The notes under the pieces are model-generated. The model searched no databases and had not been told where the DNA came from. It saw only the letters and a program-made list of their open reading frames with translations. Both the position numbers and the translations under genes were made by a program. A stretch of 22,136 bases of DNA, taken from the NCBI GenBank assembly GCA_903772945.1, contig CAICTM010001819.1:1-22136 (forward strand), read 5' to 3'. This DNA comes from Seminavis robusta (taxonomy: Eukaryota > Bacillariophyta > Bacillariophyceae > Naviculales > Naviculaceae). Shown here piece by piece: positions 9,476 to 17,185 of the stretch (positions are counted from its first letter, which is position 1; every line of letters starts with the position of its first letter).

Positions 9476-9671
9476 TGTTGGCCGGTCTAGATATTTAGCG
9501 GACCTGGATAAGAAAAAGACCGCACCATCGTAGGATTTTAAGGAAACTGGCATTCTCAGAATCCAGATTTCAGAGCAACCAGCCAGAAAGATCATTCTTT
9601 CTGCACAGCTCGCCCAAATCAACAGATTAACTTGATAATAGCTAGTAGTTACAGTGTTGCCTTACCCAACA
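9476..9671 (+). repeat. Probable 3' LTR of element A
   Basis: The 196-bp segment starts TGTTGGCCGGTC and ends CTTACCCAACA. TGTTGG and CCAACA form a perfect 6-bp terminal inverted repeat with canonical TG...CA ends. It follows the pol stop by 48 bp, with a purine-containing GGCAGGAG just before it. No second copy is found in the window, so the call rests on position and ends, not on a repeat pair. Confidence 0.7.
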
Positions 9672-9692
9672 GTCGTGCAAGGCAAGATGCCA

Positions 9693-11400
9693 TCAGAGTC
9701 CATATGCGGTGGCGCACCTAAGACTGGACCATGTCAGGGTATGACATATCCAATGGGCGAACAATGTCAGGCAGAAGCCGACAAAGAGCCATGCGATAGG
9801 GCCAAGTGAAGCACTGGCAGGCAGTGGCTCCCAAAGGGGAGGCACAGTGTCTGCTGGGGCGGTGTGGACTGTAAGAGGGGTTGTGGGCTGGATGTTGGAG
9901 GGGTGGTTGTGGGCTGTAGATGGTATGATGCTGGAGGGAGGAGGGTAGGGTGTGTTTTCTGTGGTATGCATGATGGTTGGTTGATGGAAAGGTTGTTGTA
10001 TCGGGTCATTGCTGCAACTCAAGCACAGGGATTGCTTGTGAGGTGGAGAGGAGGATTGATTCGAAGGAATCTATTCAAGGAGGTCAATGCTCTGGGGCAC
10101 TGGCAATCATGGTATGGATCAAAGCTGTTGGGTGGAGATGGCCACTGGATCAAATGCTGGGTCCCAATCTAGTACAGTTACCACAACTGCAAAAGGAAGG
10201 GATCAAAGCCAAACGCTGATAGAAGATTCTCAACAGAGGTCTGGAGAAGTCACTCTGTAGCCAGTAGAGACGGTGGTTGGTGTGATCAAGTGTTGGTGTT
10301 GGTTGATAGAGCTGTGTTACTTTTTGACACTGGGTGTTGTCTCAAGGGCTGCTACTCAATCTGTTGAAGACCACCACAGACTTCAACAGCGAGTCAAGCC
10401 AAGCTGTTGGTAGGGTACTCAATTCAGTGGAATGAACAAAGACTGAAGAGTCACTCTACTGTCAGCATGAGATGTAAAGAGTCAATTGGGTTGTGATATC
10501 TGAGCCACACCACGCTGCAGTTCTGTCTGGGGCTCAATCCTTTGGAGCATACACACTCAGTAGGAGAGTCAGGAGCAGGAGCAGAGAGGTGGCTGGTTCA
10601 ATGAAGGTGTTGCACAATCTAGCTGCGATACTAGAGGGGCAACTTTTGTTGGTTCTTGTGGGGGTGAGATCCTTTGGAGAGGAGCTGGATATCCCAGGGG
10701 GGGCTGTAAACCTACCAAGAAAGCAGCCGAGCCTGGAGATAGCAAGACTCAAGTCCTTACAGGAACTCTGTTGTTGTTTGTTGTTCCTCTTGGAGAGGAG
10801 TTAGATATCAAATGTGGGAGTGGTAACAGTAGCAGGTCAATCAATCAGTCGGTATAAGGAGGGGACTGAGTGGATTGAGTCAGCCAACAAGGATGTCGGG
10901 AGAAGCCAATAGTGGCCGGTGAGAAAGTAAGAAATACAGCTGTGTTTCTGTTCTCAACGGTCACTGCAGGTTTCTTGTGAAGTCCTGCTTGATGATAGAG
11001 GCTGTCGTTCGATCCGTACGGAGGAAGAGGTACGGAGAAGAGGTACGGAGGAGAGGTACGGAGGAGAGGTACGGTCGCGGGAAGATTGATTCACGGAGTA
11101 GCGAGTCTTGGATTCGATTAGATTCAAAGAATCGAGTCTATTCGCGAGGCTCAAATGAGTCAGTTTCCTTAGGGGTAAGGTTAACCGAGTTGTTGTTGTT
11201 GCGGAAAAGATCGTTCGATCGTACGAAAAGAGCGACAATGGGATTTCTTGGGCCGTCGGTAGTAAGAGCAATGTCGGTTCACTGCAGAGTATGGAGGAAA
11301 CTTTCACTGCTGAGTCTACTGAAAGCTGGTGACTTCTTCTTTTTGTGTTCAAATTCTTCCAACTTGGCCGTCGGCGGTCGAGAATAGAAAACCCACCCGA
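9693..11400 (-). pseudogene. Antisense decayed copia-type gag and leader remnant
   Basis: On the minus strand, gag-like pieces appear in shifting frames. QPPLGYPAPLQRISPPQEP (about 10710-10650) recalls DPPGYPFQLHV of the intact gag at 4849-6807. YDPIQQPFHQPTIMHTTEN and the Pro/Thr/Ser-rich ORF 10022-9693, with VPPLWEPLPASASLGPIAW near its end, recall that gag's N-terminal half. Upstream (11400-10900) the sequence resembles an LTR-element leader with repeated CCGTACCTC words. No pol follows: the remnant meets the end of element A's LTR at 9671, so A may have inserted into it. Homology is judged by composition and short motifs only. Confidence 0.45.
11016..11074 (+). repeat. 13-bp minisatellite
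   Basis: Four units of GTACGGAGGAGAG (one of 14 bp, three of 13 bp, beginning at 11016, 11030, 11043 and 11056) and a partial unit at 11069 form a short tandem array. It lies in the leader part of the antisense gag remnant. Confidence 0.85.
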
Positions 11401-11574
11401 TCTCGTAGGATTCTATTGGGATGGCTTTCTAATCTGAACCAGAGAAAACCGGGTTGATAGTGGCTTGATAGAGGAGGTGCGAGAGGGAGTACGATAGGAG
11501 GTATCGATCCTTTCGGCTTGAATAGAGTGGAGCGAGTGAGGAAAAGGGAGTGTGTTTCCTGTGATGATGTTGAG

Positions 11575-12152
11575 CGGATTCCTATAATAAAACAGTACTC
11601 TTCAACAAGATAACAGAAAACAAGCTTCCTGAGGTCCTTTCGCTTCGTTTCAATGCTTCCAATGGTGCTAATAGATGTGGTGGTGATAGTATAGAAGTGA
11701 CCGTCGTATTATTATCGTTGCTATTAGGTGTTTTCGTGTTGGTTAACAGACCCAGTGGCAGGAGTCCTTTGAGTTGGCTCCCGCTTGGAAAAGTGTTTGT
11801 TTCCATATTGAGTGGCCTAAGGACAAACACAGCAACAGGCCATCAACGTGTCCCCGACAGCGCCCCTGCTCCATCACTTTCTTCGAGCAGCTCACCTGAT
11901 GATTCAGACTCGGTTTATTAGTGTTACTACGATCGATCTCGCATGTTAATTCCTACCTCCGTTCATGTTTACATTGTTCGTGACATGGGACTCGTGGTCA
12001 TGACTGCGTTCGTCACCTGGTACGAGAACCCTACGGACTGGCCCTCCGGTGCAGATTCATTTGACATTTCCAAAATCGTTTTGTCCAAACCAAAATCGGA
12101 AGTGGTCGTTTCCAATAGAAATGGTCATTTTGCGAATCCTGCATTGGAATGA
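11575..12152 (+). pseudogene. Coding-like region of unknown function, one stop
   Basis: One plus-strand frame is open from about 11575 to a TAA-flanked end at 12152 except for a single TAG at 11919-11921. The reading includes NKITENKLPEVLSLRFN, a hydrophobic segment VVLLSLLLGVFVLV (about 11700-11745) that could cross a membrane, a Ser-rich stretch before the stop, and after it VYIVRDMGLVVMTAFVTWYE. No ATG is seen at the start of the open frame, so it would need an upstream exon or is a fragment. I do not recognise it. It may be a chance open frame; an antisense ORF overlaps 11582-11830. Confidence 0.25.
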
Positions 12153-12247
12153 CTAGTTGGAATAAAGAAAAGTTTGAAGCAAATAAAATGAATTTATCAC
12201 TATGGCAACAGTGTTGACCAAATGGCTATTAGCTTTACCAATACATT

Positions 12248-12324
12248 GAGATTGCTAATGCTTTCAGAGGAGTAGCCCCCCAACACACTCACAGACACTC
12301 CTCTTCAAAAGCATTAGCTATCTC
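12248..12324. repeat. 77-nt near-perfect hairpin
   Basis: The arms 12248-12273 and 12297-12324 are reverse complements apart from one mismatch and a small bulge (GAGATTGCTAATGCTTT pairs with AAAGCATTAGCTATCTC; AGAGGAGT pairs with ACTCCTCT). The loop is about 23 nt and C-rich. It could be a small foldback element, a structured transcript or a pre-miRNA-like fold. Confidence 0.75.
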
Positions 12325-12792
12325 CAAGGTTTTCTATGGAGCCTCTATGAAAAATCAGGCTTGTATCCCATTTTGTTGTCATTCTGCCATGCATTTCTCC
12401 ATGGGAAAGGTGCTCCTGTCCTCACTCTCAGCACTCAATCTGCACTGTAGAATCTAGTAGAGGACTGGGTGGCTTTGCATGAAGACTGGAGCACCCAATT
12501 CAAACTTTCAACGGAGAATTGTTGACTAAATGGCCACAAAATAGTGCAGATTTCCTGTTTGTTGTCGGTCAACCAGTCAATACAGTAGTAGAGTAGATGC
12601 CGCTTGTTCCTGTTCCTTTTGTAGTAGCACTAGAAGGAGCCTTCCGGCCTTCCTTGTTGTGCCTCTGCCGGAAGAGTCGTCGTCGCTCCGTGCAGAATCA
12701 ATCGAATAGAGCCGAATGGAGCCGTCGAACAGAAGAAACTTGTTGCCAGTGCCATTGCCGAGGCGTCACTTGTTGTACTAGTAGTAGTTGCC
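12325..12792. other. Gene-free stretch
   Basis: I see no gene here. A short related phrase, GTTGACCAAATGGCTA (about 12213) and GTTGACTAAATGGCCA (about 12523), is repeated directly about 310 bp apart across the hairpin. This may mark the edges of a small element. Confidence 0.4.
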
Positions 12793-13030
12793 TGTTGTTG
12801 CATTAGTGGTAGAGACGTCATGGTCGCTCTGATCAATCGCTCCGTGTCATGGTCGCTCCGTGGAAGAAGAAAGAAGTTGTCGACCGACCGAATCGATCCG
12901 TCGTCGAACGGAAGGGAAGCTCCTGTCCGATCGTCGAACGGCTGCCGCTGCCGCTGCCACTAGCCAAAGAAGAGGAGCATGTCATGGTGGTGAGTAGCAT
13001 CCTTTGTTAAGAGGAGTAGCCGCTGTAAAG
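12793..13030 (+). repeat. Dispersed repeat, copy 1
   Basis: This is a diverged direct copy of 17999-18170. Shared words in the same order are TGTTGTTGCA, CGTCATGGT(C/T)GCTCTGAT, GAATCGATCCGTCG, CTGTCATGGTGGTGA or its CATGTCATGG variant, and GAGGAGTAGCCGCTGT at the end. This copy has an extra segment with GTCGCTCCGT and CCGCTGCCGCTGCC. It lies outside the TTGAC-rich arms that flank copy 2. Confidence 0.7.
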
Positions 13031-14074
13031 AAGAGGAGGAAGCATCATCTTGATAGAGTCATAGATTCAATCGAAATAATGAAAAAGAGGAGCATACGAG
13101 TGGCTGGGAGCCAGGGATGTAATCCTCTAAGTCTTTTTTGTGCACATTAACGCTTTTAGTCCTGATGTTCTAGTTCCCATTGGAATGTCCTAGCGGGACC
13201 GTGCTTGCGTTTGCATCAATAGCTTCGATACAGCCTGTACTACAGTACTTGTAAGACGAGCTCAATTAGTTGATGATGAATACAGAATTAAAGTGTGTTT
13301 TGCATGCGCATTTTGGGACAACACCGATTTACTATACCAAAACAGTATACTCTGAAATGCCTTCAGTGTCCCATTGGGATATTGAGTAGAGTGACCTAGA
13401 AAGTTTCCGTGCACAATTATATCCTAATCTCAAGAGAAGTAGAAGAAAGATATCAGGCATTAACATGTAAAGAATACCTTGGTTTTGATTTGCTAAGAGC
13501 CTGGTTGAGTGTTATATTCTATGATGGAAATTGCCTCCAAAACCCCGTTTGCCCTTAAGTAAGTTATTCATTTGGGACAATCCATACAGCTTAAAAATAG
13601 TTAAAAACGATTTTCAACAAATTTACACTGGATAAAGCACGGTCCCATCAAAACCCCATTTTAATCTCATACTCAAATTTTCCATTGGAGATACTCTGAA
13701 CTCCTCTTCATCTTCGATTTACATTTCTTGAGTATTTGAAAGATTGTTCTGCGTTTTATTTGGTAGTTCCTCATCTGGTGGTCCTTATGAAGGGGATCGG
13801 TGGTTCGTTATGTGCGTGGATGGAGAGGATGTTATCCAAGCGACAAATGCGGTATTACTAGTATTCATCATACCGGACAACCTCGTCTTCAGTCCTGTCT
13901 GCATCTGAGTCACGAGAGTAAGAAATCCCGCCACGATCACTAGTTTTAATGGCGGTTCCCCCTATCTTTACTTTCAGTCTTGTTTTAGCCTTAGCGGCGA
14001 ATGAGCGTCTCCAAACAAGGGGACTGGGGGCGATAACAAACTAGCCCCGCGGCGACTGAGCATCCCATACTAGA
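13031..14074. other. Gene-free stretch
   Basis: No gene is supported on either strand; all frames are broken by frequent stops and the DNA is A/T-rich from about 13250 to 13760. A 6-bp stem (CGGTAT 13850-13855, ATACCG 13870-13875) with a loop containing TAGTATTCA is noted under findings. Confidence 0.5.
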
Positions 14075-14353
14075 CTTACTTTAGACAGTAACAATAGCAG
14101 TACATTTATCTTTACTTTAGACAGTAAACTTTATCCTTACTTTAGGTAGTGACAGTAAACTTTATTCTTAGTTAACTTTATCCTTACTTTAGACAATAAC
14201 GATAGCAGTAAATTTTATCCTTACTTCAGACAGTAAACTTTATCCTTACTTATTAGACAGTAAGGATAGCAGTAAACTTTATCCTTACTTTCGACAGTAA
14301 ACTTTATCCTTACTTGACAGTAAACTTTATTCTTACTTTAGACATGCAGTAAA
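14075..14353. repeat. Degenerate TTACT/AGTAA tandem array
   Basis: About ten degenerate units of the form CTTTATCCTTACTTTAGACAG-TAAA repeat across the region, with a longer variant that inserts ATAGCAGTAAA. Each unit contains TTACT and its complement AGTAA, so adjacent words can pair and the array can fold into many small hairpins. It ends at a palindrome ATGCAGT-AA-ACTGCAT (14344-14359), 80 bp before the Rep-like ATG. Confidence 0.8.
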
Positions 14354-14438
14354 CTGCATACTGTCAAACTTCATATCACCTGCAAGGTCCCAAGGCTTCA
14401 ATGGAATGTAGTCTCATAAGCTCACCTCCAGCCCATTA

Positions 14439-15124
14439 ATGGCTGACAACACAATAGCAAACACAATAGCCTATAACCCAAAGGCAACATAATGGTTGTT
14501 CACCATTCCATCCTTCAATCCCGCAATGATTGAACGCCTTTCAAATCTCCCACCAGACCAAGTCATCTATATATCACCTTTGTAGTTCTCGACGATGACA
14601 CCGGCAACCACGCCACTACCTTCCAGGATTCATCAAAATGTCCCACTGCTGCCGCGAACCAGCGCTAGTAGTGTGTCTCATAGACTTAGCCTTCTTCTTT
14701 GTGTGCTCAACCGCAGACGATGTAGCCAACGTCTTGACAGAAATCCGGCTAAACAAGTACCGGGGATTCGGAGATGCACACAGATCAAACCTTCAAGGCA
14801 AATGAAATGACCTAACCGCATTAAAAAAGGATGCCGACATTGGAACTCTCACAATAAACGAACTGAAGATCCGACATCCCCAAGTCTGTGAAAAATACCC
14901 AAACCTCCTACTAAAATACTTCAAGGCAACCCAGAGGAATCCAAATACAATTGACAAAACAACCCAATGCAAATCAACCCAAACTCTCAAGAAGGCCAAT
15001 ATATTTGAAAATGAAAACCAAAGATCTCCCTAAATTCTACTGGTATTGCCGGACAGGCAGGAAGGACTTCGAGAACATGCCAACAGTAGAGGCAACAGGA
15101 TGTCCAATTAATTTAAATTTTTAA
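14439..15124 (+). pseudogene. rep: Decayed CRESS-virus Rep (HUH endonuclease, start of helicase)
   Basis: ATG 14439 opens a frame (MADNTIANTIAYNPKAT) with a TAA at 14490-14492, then WLFTIPSFNPAMIERLSNLP, which fits HUH motif I (FTxxN type) with the usual spacing to motif II. Two extra bases in a TATATA run (14571-14572) shift the frame to VVLDDDTGNHATTFQ; one missing base near 14626 shifts it to GFIKM, together giving an FQGFIK motif II (usual HLQGF). The frame continues to 15030 through a TGA at 14803-14805, exactly at the Arg of the GKRxDL signature (GK-stop-NDLTALKKDADIG). INELKIRHPQVCEKYPNLL follows as in circular-virus Reps. A shift near 15000 leads to FYWYCRTGRKDF, which sits where Walker A of the SF3 helicase begins but is degenerate. 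The rest of the helicase is absent. No clear YxxK motif III is seen. Confidence 0.72.
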
Positions 15125-15145
15125 ATAAAAAATTTAACAAAAACC

Positions 15146-16061
15146 TTAAACGTCTTCATCTCTATCAACGCCAACAACCTCATTCACACCATCCCTCTCG
15201 ATATATTCAACGATAGTATACCCATAATTAGGAATAAAATACCTAACACCAATGATAGCAATGCCTTCAGGTTGATCGCCTTCATCAATACACCCTGCGA
15301 GATGTAGACCCGCTCATTGTGACCAATGTGGATAATCACCAGCCTCTGTAGCACCCTGCCTGAATACCTGACAATGGTGGATTTTATGAAACGGGAATTT
15401 GTAACCAAAGCCTTCATCGCCTACAACCACGCGCGGGGCATCGTGCAACTCATGTTGCTTGATGCACCAAGATGAGGAAGTAAACGTCAAACAGTGGTTT
15501 CCCATATTCACTGTCAACGAGTTAGACCAGTCGCTGACATTGGATGGGTGTATGCTAATAAGCAAGCATGTCAAGCTGCGATCTAATCCACAGTTTGGGG
15601 AAAGAACGAGAAATACCCTTCAAACACCCTTCAAACATTTCAAGGCATTATCATTGTTAACAACATCTCGCCAATGGGGTGGATTAGACGCGAGCGCAGT
15701 AAGTCCATCCGACACCTGCTTGCATTCCTTGCCGAGAATGAACTTCAGTGCCATTACCACCAACCCCTTGGCGGAAGGGTCTCCCTCACAGAGACTAATA
15801 ACACTCCCGTGTTTAGTTTCATCTTTCAAGGTTGCATACACGCCCGTGGCTTGATTAGCACCATGAAAAAGAGCTGTAAAAAAAGTGTTGCCAGTGAGCT
15901 GGGAATTCAAATCCGTCACAATGTATCAACAATTCCTATCTACCTCTAACATCCGTTTTCCCCCTTTTCTTTCCTCTACGTCTTAGGCGCCTAGCTTCCA
16001 AAGATGTTATGCTCCTTCCTGGGGCTTCATTGACGCTCAGGTGGAAATGAACAGCTTTCAT
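15146..16061 (-). pseudogene. Unidentified decayed gene, possible CRESS capsid protein
   Basis: ATG at 16061-16059 opens 41 codons with a strongly basic stretch (EARRLRRRGKKRGK) ending at TAG 15938-15936. After a frame change near 15930, one frame runs from about 15919 to a TAA at 15148-15146, broken only by TGA at 15622-15620 and TGA at 15316-15314. Typical readings are NTFFTALFHGANQATGVYAT, EGDPSAKGLVVMALKFILG, HDAPRVVVGDEGFGYKFPFH and at the end RYFIPNYGYTIVEYIERDG. About 300 codons in total is a normal capsid size, and an Arg/Lys-rich N-terminus is typical of CRESS capsids, but I see no family-specific motif. The capsid label rests on this and on the convergent Rep. An 11-bp tandem duplication (CCCTTCAAACA, about 15616-15637) lies at the first TGA. 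Confidence 0.45.
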
Positions 16062-16732
16062 GGTTCTGGGTGTTTTAACCTCGGCAGTCTATCTGCCTGA
16101 GCCCTCACCCCCTTTTTTGGTATTTCCTATTTCCTGTTTCCGGTTTCTTATTCCGGTGAAGCCAAAATATAGGGATAGAGATAGTTTTAAGCCAACAAAA
16201 CTGGAAATTGAAGGTTTAACAAGATTGGGGGTAGGAATACATCATAATTATTCAAGGTTAGTGCACTCAACACAATAAGCCTACAGAAGCTACAAAGGTT
16301 ACAGTTACATAAGGGAATGACAGCTGTAAAATTATGGTTAGCGGGGGGCTTCGTCGTGTGTTGTCGCCAGGGCTAGCTTAAATAAAAAAAAGGTTACAAT
16401 GAGGGAATGATACCGGGCGAAAGTCGCCAGGGCTACCTTGAAAGAAAGGTGCAATCTCAAACATGCTCCTTTTTCTTCTATTTGTCTTTCTGCCTAGGTA
16501 TCACAGCTCCCGCTGACTTAACTCTCTTGCTGCTTGTGGTGCTGTGAACTGCTTGGGTGCGTTTTAGTTCCAATCTCACATGACGTCACAACACGATTAA
16601 TTCAGACATGCCATCGAGCTTGGTAATTAGACCGTTAGCCCTTTTAAATCTCTAACCACGCCGATCCCCTGCTGCTGTGGTGGTCAGGGTGTTCACCTCC
16701 TACCAGCTACTCTAATGTCCGCGCAAGGGCTG
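16062..16732. other. Gene-free stretch
   Basis: No gene is supported. It includes a pyrimidine-rich run near 16108-16150 and the tandem duplication listed separately. The part upstream of 16061 could include regulatory or origin sequence of the viral remnant, but no conserved nonanucleotide is seen. Confidence 0.45.
16295..16440 (+). repeat. Imperfect tandem duplication
   Basis: Two units share AGGTTACA, GAGGGAATGA or AAGGGAATGA, and GTCGCCAGGGCTA(G/C)CTT in the same order: unit 1 at about 16295-16382 and unit 2 at about 16391-16440, which lacks about 38 bp of the middle. A poly-A run separates them. Confidence 0.7.
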
Positions 16733-17064
16733 AAATCTTGGGTCATGACTTGAGTTTTTTAGATTTGACTCAAGTCAGCACTCAAGAGAACCCCTCCTGT
16801 CCACACAACAACATGGTACCAGTTCTACTAAGCCGGGTGGCTTGATTCCATTCTCGATTTCGTGCTTTTTTGGTGCATTTTAAATTATACAAAACAAAAT
16901 TCGATTTTGCTATCATTTGAACGTGCGACTTGGCAAAAACGCGTTGACTCAAGTCAAAGATGTTTTTGCAAAATCTTGAGTCACGACTTGATGCTGACTT
17001 GAGTATGACTGTACTGTACTGACTTGAGTCAAATCTCAAAAACTCAAGTCATGACTCAAGATTT
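16733..17064. mobile_element. MITE-like inverted-repeat element
   Basis: The 45-bp ends 16733-16777 and 17020-17064 are reverse complements at 43 of 45 positions, beginning AAATCTTG(G/A)GTCATGAC. Further partial copies of the same words (GACTCAAGTC, AAATCTTGAGTCACGAC) lie inside at about 16944-17005. There is no coding sequence inside. A clear target duplication was not found. A non-autonomous DNA transposon or a foldback repeat is the likely identity. Confidence 0.7.
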
Positions 17065-17185
17065 TCCATCAAGTTAACCTTGTGTGGACATACGACTATA
17101 GCATACGGTACGTACAAGTTACTGCGCTGGAAGTGGAGATTGGTAACGCGAACCGTTTAGAGTGAAGGTTTTCAAAGGGACTACC

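Larger units (their letters stand above)
1391..9671 (+). mobile_element. Element A: decayed, 5'-truncated Ty1/copia retrotransposon
   Basis: The order integrase, reverse transcriptase, RNase H, 3' LTR is the Ty1/copia order. Coding pieces lie at 1391-2728, about 2665-3490, 8213-8670 and about 8650-9427, and the 3' LTR is at 9476-9671. The middle of the RT is interrupted by element B (3493-8207). No gag or protease coding and no 5' LTR are found upstream of 1391, where an in-frame TAA (1388-1390) precedes the open frame, so the 5' part appears lost or lies outside the window. At least three frameshifts and one in-frame stop show that it is dead, unless some are assembly errors. Confidence 0.88.
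14439..16061. other. Endogenised CRESS-type ssDNA virus remnant (two convergent genes)
   Basis: A Rep-like remnant on the plus strand (14439-15124) and an unidentified remnant with a basic N-terminus on the minus strand (16061-15146) converge tail to tail with about 21 A/T-rich bases between them. Convergent Rep and capsid genes are a common plan in circular Rep-encoding ssDNA viruses, and Bacilladnaviridae of this kind infect diatoms. Both genes are broken, so this is a fossil insertion. The exact ends of the insertion are not determined. Confidence 0.6.

Noticed and set aside
13195..13646. 12-bp inverted repeat GGGACCGTGCTT, about 430 bp apart
   Set aside because: One such pair is expected by chance in a window this size, the match does not extend, and no target duplication flanks it.
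14075..14353. Possible CRISPR-like array
   Set aside because: Units are degenerate, spacing is irregular, there are no unique spacers of constant length, and the context is a eukaryotic nuclear genome.
14595..14810. 71-codon plus-strand ORF over the Rep remnant
   Set aside because: It is a shadow frame. The neighbouring frames carry the Rep-like motifs in the right order and spacing.
15184..15417. 77-codon minus-strand ORF with a hydrophobic C-terminus
   Set aside because: It overlaps, in another frame, the better-supported end of the convergent gene (the RYFIPNYGYTIVEY frame).
16670..16745. tRNA-like phrase (GTGGTGGTCAGGGTG, then GGCTGAAATC)
   Set aside because: A and B boxes are both imperfect, no seven-base acceptor stem can be formed, and the end overlaps the inverted repeat of the MITE-like element.
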